Positions 25,398 through 34,405 of a stretch of DNA of 64,000 bases are shown in pieces. Made by a program: the position numbers and the translations under genes. Each line of letters begins with the position of its first letter. Position 1 is the stretch's first letter. The DNA is from Caballeronia sordidicola (lineage in GTDB: Bacteria > Pseudomonadota > Gammaproteobacteria > Burkholderiales > Burkholderiaceae): contig NZ_MTHB01000275.1 in the NCBI RefSeq assembly GCF_002220365.1, positions 62,001 to 126,000 of the forward strand, given 5' to 3'. The notes beneath the pieces were generated by a model. That model made no database searches and was not told where the DNA came from. It saw only the letters and a list, made by a program, of their open reading frames with translations.

Positions 25398-26540
25398 ATG
25401 AAACGTTCCGCCTTATTCAATCACGCTCGCACCCTGAGCGTGCTGTCGCTTGGAATCGGCACGCTGATCTCGCTTGCCGGTTGTGACACTTTGAACGACT
25501 GGCTCGCGCCGGATCGGGTCAATTACAAGGGTGCTGAAACGGCGCCTACGCTGACCGTCCCATCGGACCTGAGCACAGGGGACATCAGCCAGCGCTATGC
25601 CGCACCGCCCAAGCTGAATACGCTTGGCGGCGCTGCTCCGCGCGCGCTTACGCCCGCAGGCAATGCAACAGTAGGCGTGCCGAGCCCGCAGGATCCGTTC
25701 GGCATGCACGTGGAGCGTGACGGCGATCGCCGCTGGCTAGTCGTCGATGGCCGTTCCCCCGATCAGCTCTGGCCGCAGTTGCAGGAGTTCTGGGAAGAGA
25801 ACGGTTTCACGCTCAAGACTGATGCCGCTGCTACCGGCATCATGACGACCGACTGGGCTGAAAATCGCGCGAACATTCCGGACGACTGGTTCAGGAAGAG
25901 CATTGGCAAGCTGGTCGACTTCGCCTATTCATCGGGTACGCGCGATCAGTTCCGTACGCTGGTCGAGCGCGGTGCGAGCGGTTCCACCGACATCTCCATC
26001 AGCCACAGTGCGATGGAAGAAATGCTGACGGGTCAGGACAAGACCTCGTCGAAATGGGTCGAGCGGCCGCGCAATCCCGCACTTGAAGCCGCGTTTCTTG
26101 CGAAGCTGATGGAGAAGTTCGGCCTCACCGACGCGCAGGCGAAGCAACTGTTGACCGATGCACGTCCGGCGACTGCAACGGCCACGGTAGATCCGACGGG
26201 TGGTTCGTCCACCCTCGATCTCTCCGAGCCATTCGACAGCGCTTGGCTGCGTGTAGGCCTGGCACTCGACCGGACCAACTTTACCGTCGACAACCGGGAT
26301 CGCGCGAAGGGCCTGTATTACGTTCGCTTCTCGGACTCCATGCAGGAGTTGAAAAAGGACGGTTTGCTCGGCAAGTTCTTTGGCGGCGGCACGCCCAAGC
26401 CAGCGCGCGAGTTCATGGTCAACGTACGTCCGAAGGCCGACACGATCACGCAGATTGCCGTGGTCGACGCCAACGGCCAAGTGGATACATCGACCGACGC
26501 GCAGCGAATTGTCGCGTTGTTGCACGCGCAGTTGAACTAG
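25398..26540 (+). CDS. bamC: Outer membrane protein assembly factor BamC
   Basis: A lipoprotein of the BAM complex that inserts outer-membrane beta-barrels. The ATG at 25398 has an upstream GGA-rich site and gives a 380-residue precursor. The lipobox LISLAGC is at 23-29, so Cys29 becomes the lipidated N-terminus. The unstructured segment with Pro residues (30-100) contacts BamD in E. coli, and two helix-grip domains follow (about 105-220 and 255-375). An in-frame extension back to 25086 overlaps dapA antigenically wrong sequence and is rejected. Position after dapA supports the call. Confidence 0.92.
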   Translation: MKRSALFNHARTLSVLSLGIGTLISLAGCDTLNDWLAPDRVNYKGAETAPTLTVPSDLSTGDISQRYAAPPKLNTLGGAAPRALTPAGNATVGVPSPQDPFGMHVERDGDRRWLVVDGRSPDQLWPQLQEFWEENGFTLKTDAAATGIMTTDWAENRANIPDDWFRKSIGKLVDFAYSSGTRDQFRTLVERGASGSTDISISHSAMEEMLTGQDKTSSKWVERPRNPALEAAFLAKLMEKFGLTDAQAKQLLTDARPATATATVDPTGGSSTLDLSEPFDSAWLRVGLALDRTNFTVDNRDRAKGLYYVRFSDSMQELKKDGLLGKFFGGGTPKPAREFMVNVRPKADTITQIAVVDANGQVDTSTDAQRIVALLHAQLN

Positions 26541-26550
26541 GTTTTCGCCG

Positions 26551-27324
26551 ATGCGTTTTGCCAGTCTCGGCAGCGGCAGCGAAGGCAATGCGTTGCTGGT
26601 CGAGTCGGTCAGCGGCACGACCAGCACGCGCGTGCTGCTGGATTGTGGATTTTCCGCGAAGGAAGTCGAGCGGCGCCTGGCGCGGCTCGACGTGCGGGCA
26701 GACCAGATCGACGCCATTCTTATCACGCATGAGCATGCGGATCACATTGGCGGCGCGCTGACGCTGGCGCGCAAATGGTCTATTCCGCTGCACATGAGTT
26801 GGGGCACCGCACGCGCAGTCGGCGCCGATGACGCGCCGGTCGACCTTCGTGTGCTCTGGGGCGACGAGAGCGTGATGGTAGGGGACCTGGAAGTGCTCCC
26901 TTACACTGTGCCCCACGACGCACGCGAGCCTCTCCAGTACGTGTTCTCGGACGGCGCGAGCCGTTTGGGCGTCCTGACGGATGTCGGGGGCGCTACTGCC
27001 CACATCACGAATGTATTGAGCGGTTGCGATGCTTTGGTACTCGAATCGAATCACGATGTCGGGATGCTCGCGACAAGCCGCTATCCGGCGTCGCTCAAGG
27101 CGCGCATTGGCGGAATGCATGGACACCTGAACAACGACGCCGCAGCAGGGATTCTCGCAGCGCTCGATCGATCGAAGCTGCGTCATCTGGTGGCCGCTCA
27201 TCTGAGTCGGGAGAACAACCTGCCCGAGTTGGCCCAGGCAGCGCTCGCCGCCGTGCTGGGCGGCACTCCGGCCGATATCGTGGTCGCTACGCAAGCCGAC
27301 GGCTTCGACTGGCTGTCGTTATGA
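26551..27324 (+). CDS. MBL-fold metallohydrolase (YycJ/WalJ-like)
   Basis: A 257-residue metallo-beta-lactamase-fold protein beginning MRFASLGSGSEGNALLVES, the typical N-terminus of the YycJ group. The zinc motif is HEHADHIGG near 52-60. Further ligands are in LTDVGGATAHI near 139-149, SNHDVGML and LVAAHLSRENN. YycJ proteins are linked to DNA repair and cell-wall stress in Firmicutes; the role in proteobacteria is not settled. It lies 10 bp after bamC, so probably in the same operon. A terminator follows. Confidence 0.88.
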   Translation: MRFASLGSGSEGNALLVESVSGTTSTRVLLDCGFSAKEVERRLARLDVRADQIDAILITHEHADHIGGALTLARKWSIPLHMSWGTARAVGADDAPVDLRVLWGDESVMVGDLEVLPYTVPHDAREPLQYVFSDGASRLGVLTDVGGATAHITNVLSGCDALVLESNHDVGMLATSRYPASLKARIGGMHGHLNNDAAAGILAALDRSKLRHLVAAHLSRENNLPELAQAALAAVLGGTPADIVVATQADGFDWLSL

Positions 27325-27420
27325 AATCAGTCTACGTTTCCCTATAAGCGCTGCACCAAGCGCTGCATCACGCCGCATTTAGGCAAATCCGCGTATTCAC
27401 ATCAAGAACCAGCAGACGTA

Positions 27421-27448
27421 AAAAAACCGGCCCGAGGGCCGGTTTTTT
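27421..27448. terminator. Bidirectional terminator
   Basis: Perfect stem AAAAAACCGGCC/GGCCGGTTTTTT with a CGAG loop. It can end the bamC-MBL transcript on the plus strand and the small lipoprotein transcript on the minus strand. A second inverted repeat (ATAAGCCTC near 27449-27457 with GAGGCTTAT near 27475-27483) follows directly. Confidence 0.93.
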
Positions 27449-27554
27449 CATAAGCCTCCCAGAATGACTTCCTGCGAGGCTTATTGCGGAGGCTTCGTTT
27501 TCAACTAAATGATCCAGCTAAAAAGAGCGGAAAACTAGGCCCCTGACTAGGTGC

Positions 27555-27818
27555 TTACTGGCTTGCGCCCGAAGCAGGAGCAGCTGCAGAAGCTGCGTCG
27601 GTTGCCGATGCAGCAGCCGCAGTTGCGTCGCTTGCAGCAGCCGTAGCGCTCGAAGCTGCGTCGCTAGCAGCAGCTGCAGAATCCGAAGCAGCAGCAGCAG
27701 GTGCCGAAGCAGCCGAGGTATCGCTAGCAGCGCCCGGAGCAGCCGTATCGCTAGACTTGTTGCATGCAGCAAGAGCAACAGCAGCCAACAGGGATGCTAC
27801 GAGGAGAGATTTCTTCAT
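27555..27818 (-). CDS. Small Ala/Ser/Asp-rich lipoprotein
   Basis: The ATG at 27818, with AAAGGA about 9 nt upstream, gives an 87-residue precursor MKKSLLVASLLAAVALAAC. The lipobox Cys is at residue 19 followed by Asn, so outer-membrane sorting is likely. The mature 69 residues are almost entirely Ala, Ser, Asp and Thr in imperfect repeats (e.g. ASDAASSATAAASDAT) and are probably disordered or weakly helical. Burkholderia genomes carry similar small proteins annotated as hypothetical. No function can be assigned. Confidence 0.82.
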   Translation of the reverse strand: MKKSLLVASLLAAVALAACNKSSDTAAPGAASDTSAASAPAAAASDSAAAASDAASSATAAASDATAAAASATDAASAAAPASGASQ

Positions 27819-27948
27819 GATCACGTCCTTTTATGGTTAAAGGTAAGCAACAGCGCAAAGTACCGGTAATGTGTGCTCCAACACCGACCCGGGCCGTTGT
27901 GGACTCACATTATGTATGTCTGTGAGACTTCCTACGGCTTGGGCGGAA

Positions 27949-27977
27949 ATTATATGCACTTTCGTATCGACCGTCGA
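27949..27977 (-). promoter_or_regulatory. Candidate promoter of the Ala/Ser lipoprotein gene
   Basis: On the minus strand a perfect TATAAT (27954-27949) is preceded at 17 bp by TCGACG (27977-27972), a four-of-six -35 match. Transcription would start near 27942 and leave a leader of about 124 nt. Position and spacing are seen; use is inferred. Confidence 0.45.
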
Positions 27978-28046
27978 TAAATGCGGGGCCAATACGTTGT
28001 CTTTCTCATACATTTCAACCCACGGAACAGCAAGACAGGCCAAACA

Positions 28047-29276
28047 CTAGGCGTTTGCGTCGACTTGTATCCAGCCCGCACAATACCACTCGTGTAGTAG
28101 CACTGTCATTGACGAATCGCCTGAGAGTGTTACAAAGCGTTTCCCCTCCAAATAACGTTTGTCGGCGAGTTCAGGAAGCCATTTCCTGAGCTTTCCCGAC
28201 ATTAAATCCGGCTCGCCATTCATAAAATAAGCGTGCTTGTCATAAAGCAGCACGGTCTTTTTATCGAGCTTCAAACCAGACTGTTTCGCGCGTTCGATAA
28301 ACCGATTCTCATTCAAAGGGCGGTGCGGCGGATCAAATACGACATTCGGCTTCGGTTCGCTCAGGTACGTTCCGAGAAACGAAGCAACGTCCTTCTCATC
28401 CCATTCAATGTTCGCAAGGATCGCGCCAACCCGCTCGATCATGAGCGGTGGCAGCAATGCCGGGTGGCTGACCGCCGGCTGAGCCGGGTCACGGTAGCGC
28501 TGGACACCCTTGGCGCTCTTCGCACCAGCGCTGTGGGCGTCGTCCAGCCGCTCCGCGAGGTGATAGAGGAATTGGCCTGACAGTTCGCTTGCAGAAGGCG
28601 CCCTGAAGCCGATTGAGGCGGTCATACATTCACCTTCAGCGACGCCGTCATGGGCGATGTGAGGCGGCAAATAAAGCATGTCGCCCGGTTCCAGCACCCA
28701 CTCCTCTTCCGCTTCGAAGTGCTGTAAAACTTTCAACGGCAACCCCTCTTTTAGCGAGAGATCGCGCTGCGCGCCGAAGCGCCAGCGCCGTTTGCCGTGC
28801 ACCTGAAGCAGGAAGACGTCATAGGAATCGAAATGCGCGCCCACGCCGCCGCCGTCGGTGGCGTACGAAATCATGAGATCGTCGACGCGGGCGTCAGGGA
28901 TGAAACGGAAGCGGTCGAGCAGCGCGCGGGCACGGTCGTCGTGCAGGTTCACCCCTTGCACGAGTAATGTCCAGTCACGCTTTTTCACAGATGGCAATTC
29001 ATCGGGCGCAAAAGGCCCGTGCTCCATTGCCCAGGACTTGCGAAAATGCGTGATGAGGCGCGATTCTGCGTCTTCGCTATCGGCGAGTTCGAACAGTTCG
29101 TCGCGGGTTAGCGGCGCTTGAATGTCAGGAATCGCCTGACGGATCAGGAGCGGCTTTTTCTGCCAGTACCGGCGCATGAATTGCGCAGGCGTGAGGTTAC
29201 CGAGCAGGGTTGCAGGTTCGTCGGGAAGCGGCACCGCGAAAGGACGGGAGGGAACGTTAGGGGACCGCGCTGGCAT
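28047..29276 (-). CDS. roxA: JmjC/cupin ribosomal oxygenase (YcfD/RoxA family)
   Basis: Fe(II)/2-oxoglutarate oxygenases of this family hydroxylate an arginine of ribosomal protein L16. The 409-residue protein has the JmjC iron motif HFDSYDVF (H..D) near 157-164, the third ligand His in LPPHIAHDG near 211-219, and the 2-oxoglutarate-binding region around LQVHGKRRW. A C-terminal winged-helix-like domain (about 300-409) is typical of the group. It diverges from slyD with only 33 bp between start codons. No clear ribosome binding site precedes the ATG at 29276. Confidence 0.88.
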   Translation of the reverse strand: MPARSPNVPSRPFAVPLPDEPATLLGNLTPAQFMRRYWQKKPLLIRQAIPDIQAPLTRDELFELADSEDAESRLITHFRKSWAMEHGPFAPDELPSVKKRDWTLLVQGVNLHDDRARALLDRFRFIPDARVDDLMISYATDGGGVGAHFDSYDVFLLQVHGKRRWRFGAQRDLSLKEGLPLKVLQHFEAEEEWVLEPGDMLYLPPHIAHDGVAEGECMTASIGFRAPSASELSGQFLYHLAERLDDAHSAGAKSAKGVQRYRDPAQPAVSHPALLPPLMIERVGAILANIEWDEKDVASFLGTYLSEPKPNVVFDPPHRPLNENRFIERAKQSGLKLDKKTVLLYDKHAYFMNGEPDLMSGKLRKWLPELADKRYLEGKRFVTLSGDSSMTVLLHEWYCAGWIQVDANA

Positions 29277-29278
29277 CG

Positions 29279-29284
29279 TATAAT
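29279..29284 (+). promoter_or_regulatory. Candidate -10 box for slyD
   Basis: A perfect TATAAT lies 25 bp before the slyD ATG and 2 bp beyond the roxA start codon. Any -35 element must lie inside the roxA coding sequence; the best candidate there is weak. The reverse complement of the same box cannot serve roxA unless its mRNA begins inside the gene. Confidence 0.5.
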
Positions 29285-29309
29285 TGAGGCTTGTATCTTG
29301 GAGAATCCA

Positions 29310-29849
29310 ATGAAAATCGCAAAAGACACCGTCGTATCAGTAGCCTATAAGCTCTCGGACGCTCATGGCAATCTGATCGAGGAAAGCGACGAGCCGATGG
29401 TCTATCTGCACGGCGGCTATGATGGCACGTTCCCCAAGATCGAGGAAGCACTCGACGGTCAGGAAGCAGGCTATCAAACCCAGTTGCAACTCGAACCGCA
29501 GGATGCGTTCGGTGAGTACGATCCCGATCTCGTGAAAGTCGAGGCGCGCGGCCGGTTTCCAGAACCGCTCGAAGTCGGCATGCAGTTTGAAGGTACCCCG
29601 GAAGACGGCGAGGACGAACTCGATTCGCTGATCTACACGGTCACCGATGTGGCGGAAGATAAAGTCGTGCTCGACGGCAATCATCCGCTAGCGGGTATGG
29701 CTCTGCGTTTCGCGCTGAACGTGCAGGAGGTCCGCGAAGCCACCGAGGACGAGAAGGAACATCAGCACGCGCATGGTCTCGACGGTCTTGAAGTCCTCGA
29801 CGAGGACGACGAAGAGCCGGGCAAGGACGCTGGCCCGACCTTGCATTGA
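29310..29849 (+). CDS. slyD: FKBP-type peptidyl-prolyl isomerase SlyD
   Basis: A cytosolic prolyl isomerase and chaperone. The 179-residue protein starts MKIAKDTVVSVAYKLSDAHGNLIEES. The split FKBP domain surrounds the inserted-in-flap chaperone domain (about 70-125, including DAFGEYDPDLVKVEARGRFP) and returns with GNHPLAGMALRFALNVQEVR near 129-148. The C-terminal tail is acidic with HQHAHG and lacks the long His/Cys-rich metal tail of E. coli SlyD. The ATG at 29310 has GGAGAA upstream; a longer frame from 29118 is antisense to roxA and rejected. Confidence 0.93.
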   Translation: MKIAKDTVVSVAYKLSDAHGNLIEESDEPMVYLHGGYDGTFPKIEEALDGQEAGYQTQLQLEPQDAFGEYDPDLVKVEARGRFPEPLEVGMQFEGTPEDGEDELDSLIYTVTDVAEDKVVLDGNHPLAGMALRFALNVQEVREATEDEKEHQHAHGLDGLEVLDEDDEEPGKDAGPTLH

Positions 29850-29944
29850 GGCGTGTGCAGGGGTTGAGTCAAGCGATGTGAAACAAGGCGCAGGCAGGTT
29901 GCTGCGCCTTGTTTCATTTCGCGCCGGTTGATTCGTGGGCGGGT

Positions 29945-31342
29945 TTATTGGCCCGTGCCTGTACCCGATGCACTGCTCGCAGGACTCGCCGGCATTGGCA
30001 GGATCGGCGGCAGGTTCGCGGGCGAGTTCAAGTTCAGCGTCGGCGGCGCTGAAGACGCGGGCGTGCCAGTGTCCGGTTGAAGCACCCGCGCGGAGTGTTG
30101 CATTTGCTGCGAGGGTTGCACTGGCTGCATCTGCTGGAAAAACGATGAAGGCCCAGGGGTCTCGTTTTCAACGCCGGGTATCGAAGAAGGCGAGGAGGGC
30201 GACGAATAGGGCGACGGATAGGGCGATGAAGCAGACGAAGGGGCAGGTGCCGACGATGGTATCGACGAAGACGCGGACACGGCAGGGGCGGATGCCTGGC
30301 CGGGTGCCACCGGCCGCACGATTACGTCGCGTACGCGCACGCGAAAGGGCGGCCGCCATGCGAAATCGGACTCCACTTCCAGCCATTGCGACTGCGGTTT
30401 CTTCAACCCGATCTCGATGCGCGTCAGATTGGCCACCACGGTGCCTTTGTCGTTGCGCAGCGGCTGGTCGATGCGAAAGCCCTTGGGTATCGGCGTATCG
30501 GACATGTGGATCACGATCACGGGTCCGCGAAACAATTCGGCGGCTTTGACAAGGCTGCGCTTGAGTTCGAGGAAACCATCTCGCGGCGTGTCGCCGCGAG
30601 CAAAGTGCAGCCACGCGAAACGATCGCGACGCTCGTAACGCGCGAAGTCGGGGTTCCCCTGCAGGATCACGACGACCGCGCGCATCTCCGAACGTCTCGC
30701 GGTTTCAACTGCATGTTCCAGCCAGAATGCGTTGGCGACAGAGCGGTCCTCGAATTCTCCGTTGCGCCCACCCGCGCTCAAATAGTGATTGTTCGGCGCG
30801 GGCGCGTTCAAGCCAATGAACGCAACACCGTCGGTTTGCCATCTGACATTTTCGCGGAACGGCCGAAAGCGCGCGACATCGCTTTCACGGATCACGTTCA
30901 TGGGCGCCTGCCCGAGCGAACTTGAGTCGCCAAAGAACAACTGGCGGATGAAATCCAGTCGCTCGACCGGATCGTAACTGCCCGCTTGCGCGAGACCGCA
31001 AGATGCCCAGTCGCTGCCGCCGGGGAGCAGGACGACCGGTTTGCGGGAGCTATTGAAGATTTGCTGACGTGTGTCATACAGCGAATCACGGCACGGTTCC
31101 GTTTCGCCCTTGAGGTCGCCGTCGTAGACGACAAACGACGTGTTCCGTTCTTGTCCGATGGCTTCGAGCAGATGCTGGAGCGCAGTTTCTCCTGCGGGCT
31201 TGTCGAGTACATTCGACGCGATTGCAAATGTCAGTGGCGTAAGCGGCGCGAGCGGCGGCGCTTCAGCTTGGGCGCGCTGCGGTCTTCCGGCCAAGAGGAA
31301 GAGGGCGCTTAAGCAAGTAACGACGACGCGGGTGCGCACCAT
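29945..31342 (-). CDS. Secreted metallophosphoesterase-like protein with Ser/Pro-rich tail
   Basis: The ATG at 31342 gives 465 residues with a signal peptide (MVRTRVVVTCLSALFLLAGRPQRAQA). The body has calcineurin-like features: VVYDGDLKGE near 73-82, VVLLPGGSDWASCG, and VVILQGNPDF with a reduced His content, so the metal site may be diverged. The last 120 residues are Ser/Pro/Ala-rich, then Gln/Pro-rich, and are probably disordered. The gene begins 37 bp after the mutS stop and may be co-transcribed with it. Function unknown; periplasmic location is inferred. Confidence 0.72.
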   Translation of the reverse strand: MVRTRVVVTCLSALFLLAGRPQRAQAEAPPLAPLTPLTFAIASNVLDKPAGETALQHLLEAIGQERNTSFVVYDGDLKGETEPCRDSLYDTRQQIFNSSRKPVVLLPGGSDWASCGLAQAGSYDPVERLDFIRQLFFGDSSSLGQAPMNVIRESDVARFRPFRENVRWQTDGVAFIGLNAPAPNNHYLSAGGRNGEFEDRSVANAFWLEHAVETARRSEMRAVVVILQGNPDFARYERRDRFAWLHFARGDTPRDGFLELKRSLVKAAELFRGPVIVIHMSDTPIPKGFRIDQPLRNDKGTVVANLTRIEIGLKKPQSQWLEVESDFAWRPPFRVRVRDVIVRPVAPGQASAPAVSASSSIPSSAPAPSSASSPYPSPYSSPSSPSSIPGVENETPGPSSFFQQMQPVQPSQQMQHSARVLQPDTGTPASSAPPTLNLNSPANLPPILPMPASPASSASGTGTGQ

Positions 31343-31379
31343 GCGTCGCGCGCCCGGCCAGTCGGCGGCAAACTCCGCC

Positions 31380-34097
31380 TTAGCGCGACGCATCCGGAGC
31401 GTTCGACGCCAGCTCATGTAGTTCGTAGAGCAGATCGAGTGCGTCACGTGGGCGCAATTCGTTTGGATCGATTGCGCGCAGCCGGTCCAGCGCGGGGTGC
31501 GGCTGCGCTTCGACCGGTTCGTCACGTTCGCGGGAGTCAGGCATCTCAACAACAGGCGCGGCGAACAGATCGAATTGCGGCGACGGCTGGCCGATCGACT
31601 GCTGCTCCAGATGAGCCAGGTGTTTCCTTGCAGCCTTGATAACAGCCGGCGGTACGCCTGCCAGTTGCGCGACCTGCAAGCCGTAGCTCTGGTTCGCCGG
31701 TCCTTCGCTCACCGCGTGCAGGAACACAATGCCGTGATCGTGTTCGACCGCCGACAAATGCACGTTTGCTGCTTGAGCAAATTCCGCCGGCAGCTGCGTC
31801 AGTTCAAAATAATGCGTGGCGAACAACGTATGGCAGCCGTTATGCGAGAGCAGATGCCGCGCGATAGCCCATGCGAGCGCGAGACCGTCGAAGGTGGACG
31901 TCCCGCGGCCGATCTCGTCCATGAGCACCAGGCTCGACGGCGTGGCGTCGTTGAGAATAGCCGCCGCTTCCGTCATCTCGACCATGAATGTGGATCGGCC
32001 GCCGGCGAGGTCGTCGGCGGCGCCGATACGCGTGAAGATCCGGTCGATGGGTCCAAAGCATGCGCGTTTCGCGGGCACATAGCTGCCTACATAAGCCAGT
32101 AGTGCGATCAACGCGGTCTGTCGCATGAACGTGGACTTACCGCCCATGTTTGGCCCGGTGATCAGCAGTAGCTTGCGCTCGGTATTCAGGCAGCAGTCGT
32201 TGGCGATGAACTGCTCCACCTGCGCTTCCACCACCGGATGCCGCCCTTGCTCGATATCGATGCCTGCGTCGCCCGCGAATGCCGGGGCGATCCAGTCGAG
32301 CGCGAGCGCCCGTTCCGCGAACGCGCCAAGCAGGTCGAGTTCGGCAAGCGCAGCCGCTACGCGCTGGCAATCGCCAATGTGCGGCAGCAGCGTTTGGAGC
32401 AGTGCGTCGTAAAGCAAACGCTCACGGGCCAGCGCCCGGTCCTGTGCGGACAGCGCCTTGTCTTCGAAGGTCTTCAACTCCGGCGTGATGTAACGCTCGG
32501 CGTTTTTCAGTGTCTGGCGACGGCGGTAGTCATCGGGAACCTTGTCCGTCTGGCCGCGCGTAACCTCGATATAAAAGCCGTGCACCTTGTTGTACTCGAC
32601 CCGCAGGTTCGCGATACCCGTTCGCGTGCGCTCGCGCGTTTCCAGGTCGATCAGGAATTGGTCGCAGTTCTCGGAGATGTCGCGAAGCTCGTCCAAGTCC
32701 GTGTCGTAACCGCGCGCGATCACACCACCGTCGCGAATCAGCGCCGCGGGTTCGGCCGCGATTGCGCGGGTCAGCAACGCGAGGCATTCCGGCGGTGGCT
32801 CAAGCGATACATCGATACGTTCAAGCGATGCCGCATTCATCTTCACGGCAGCAAGCCGTTCGCGCAGTTGGGGGAGTGCCGCGAAGGTATCGCGCAGGCT
32901 GGAGAGATCGCGTGGCCGGGCCGACAGCAGCGCCAGCCTTCCCGTAATCCGTTCGATGTCCGAAATCTGCCGCAAAGCTGCGCGCAAACCGTCCAGACTC
33001 GCGGTTGCGGGTGCGTCGAGCAATGCGCCAATTGCACGCTGCCGGCTTTGCGCGATAGTGAAGTCGCGCGGCGGATGATGCAGCCAATGCCGCAGCAGAC
33101 GGCTGCCCATGGTCGTGCAGCACGTGTCCAGCAGTGAGCACAAGGTGGGAGATTCCGTGCCGCGCAGGGTCTCCGTCAGTTCGAGATTACGCCGCGTGGC
33201 CGGGTCGAGGCCGATGTACTCCGACTCGTACTCCACCTTCAGGCTGCGCACGTGCCGTAGCTGCTGGCCCTGGGTGGCGGCCGCGTACAGCAGCAGCGCG
33301 CCAGCGGCGCCGCACGCGCAGGTCAGCGAGTGCGCACCGAAGCCGTCGAGGCTGGCGACATCGAGTTGCTCACGCAGACGTTGCGTGCCCGAGTCGATAT
33401 CGAAATGCCACGCGGGCGCACTTGTTGTCGCCCCTACGTTCGGCACTTCAAACGGCGCGTTGGTCGTAGAAAACGAGTCGGCGATCAGCGTTTCCGCCGG
33501 GCGAATGCGCTCGAGCGCCGCGCTCAATTGGTTGGGCGCGACTTCGGCGAGGCGCAATGCGCCGCTCGCCAGGTTCAGCCACGCCAGGCCGACGCTCGTG
33601 ACCACGCCTCGGCGGTTATGCGCTGGGCAGAGCGCGAGCAGGAAGACGTCGTTTTTGTCCGAGAGAAGCGCGGCATCAGTCAGCGTTCCTGGTGTGACTA
33701 CGCGCACGACCTTGCGCTCGACCGGTCCCTTCGATGTCGCCGGATCGCCGATCTGCTCGCAAATAGCGACGGATTCGCCAAGTTTCACGAGCTTCGCCAG
33801 GTATTGCTCGCACGAATGATGGGGGATGCCGGCCATCTTGATCGGGTTTCCGCCTGACGCCCCGCGTTGTGTGAGCGTTAAATCGAGCAGGCGCGAAGCT
33901 TTGACGGCGTCGTCGAAGAATAGCTCGTAGAAGTCGCCCATCCGGTAAAACACGAGCGTGCCGGGGTGCTCTCCTTTGATGCGCAGATACTGCTGCATCA
34001 TGGGGGTATGGTGCGACAGATCGACAGCGGCGCCGGGTTCCTGCGCGGCGGGGCCCAAGTCTTGAGCGGTAGACGAAACGGAGATATGCGTACCCAT
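31380..34097 (-). CDS. mutS: DNA mismatch repair protein MutS
   Basis: MutS recognises mismatches and recruits MutL. From the ATG at 34097 (MGTHISVSSTAQ) the protein has 905 residues. The mismatch-reading motif is FYRMGDFYELFFDDA, with Phe-x-Glu as GDFYELF near 59-65. Connector, lever and clamp domains follow. The ATPase has Walker A GPNMGGKST near 645, Walker B LVLMDEIGRGTSTFDG near 720 and THYFELT. An N-terminal extension of about 30 residues before HTPMMQQYLR is Ala/Pro-rich. An ATG 36 bp further upstream adds 12 residues and is less likely. Confidence 0.97.
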   Translation of the reverse strand: MGTHISVSSTAQDLGPAAQEPGAAVDLSHHTPMMQQYLRIKGEHPGTLVFYRMGDFYELFFDDAVKASRLLDLTLTQRGASGGNPIKMAGIPHHSCEQYLAKLVKLGESVAICEQIGDPATSKGPVERKVVRVVTPGTLTDAALLSDKNDVFLLALCPAHNRRGVVTSVGLAWLNLASGALRLAEVAPNQLSAALERIRPAETLIADSFSTTNAPFEVPNVGATTSAPAWHFDIDSGTQRLREQLDVASLDGFGAHSLTCACGAAGALLLYAAATQGQQLRHVRSLKVEYESEYIGLDPATRRNLELTETLRGTESPTLCSLLDTCCTTMGSRLLRHWLHHPPRDFTIAQSRQRAIGALLDAPATASLDGLRAALRQISDIERITGRLALLSARPRDLSSLRDTFAALPQLRERLAAVKMNAASLERIDVSLEPPPECLALLTRAIAAEPAALIRDGGVIARGYDTDLDELRDISENCDQFLIDLETRERTRTGIANLRVEYNKVHGFYIEVTRGQTDKVPDDYRRRQTLKNAERYITPELKTFEDKALSAQDRALARERLLYDALLQTLLPHIGDCQRVAAALAELDLLGAFAERALALDWIAPAFAGDAGIDIEQGRHPVVEAQVEQFIANDCCLNTERKLLLITGPNMGGKSTFMRQTALIALLAYVGSYVPAKRACFGPIDRIFTRIGAADDLAGGRSTFMVEMTEAAAILNDATPSSLVLMDEIGRGTSTFDGLALAWAIARHLLSHNGCHTLFATHYFELTQLPAEFAQAANVHLSAVEHDHGIVFLHAVSEGPANQSYGLQVAQLAGVPPAVIKAARKHLAHLEQQSIGQPSPQFDLFAAPVVEMPDSRERDEPVEAQPHPALDRLRAIDPNELRPRDALDLLYELHELASNAPDASR

Positions 34098-34405
34098 CTT
34101 GCGTGCGTGAATGTGCGAAAGTCCTAAGGGCACGAGTGTACCGCGTCGGCTCGCCGTGGGAATGTCGGCAGAATGGCTAACGTGGGACCGGGCGCAATTT
34201 CCAGTTGTGCAGCCAATACCGGGGACCCATTACAAAATGACGTCCAGACGAGCAAAAACGCCGGATGTGCCGGCGTTTTTGTTTTATCGGGGACCTCGTG
34301 CAAAACCGATCATGATCGCTCAGCCAGGACCCGGACCCGCAGGTCGGGTCCGCCGGCAGCGCCAAGGAAGGGATGCTCGTCGAAACGGCGGCGTTGTGCC
34401 ATGAG
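34098..34405. other. Intergenic stretch upstream of mutS with two hairpins
   Basis: About 308 bases without a gene. They contain the mutS promoter side, the terminator-like hairpin at 34253-34281, and a GC-rich hairpin CGGACCCG-CAGGT-CGGGTCCG (34332-34352) without a T run. The latter lies just past the stop of the broken HEPN gene and may protect its 3' end. Confidence 0.55.
34253..34285. terminator. Terminator hairpin at the left edge of the accessory region
   Basis: Perfect 12-bp stem CAAAAACGCCGG (34253-34264) with CCGGCGTTTTTG (34270-34281), loop ATGTG, followed by TTTT. It can stop minus-strand transcripts from the HEPN cassette before they enter mutS, and plus-strand transcripts. Confidence 0.9.

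Noticed and set aside
27837..28043. 68-codon minus-strand frame beside roxA
   Set aside because: Covers the promoter region of the small lipoprotein gene and resembles no protein.
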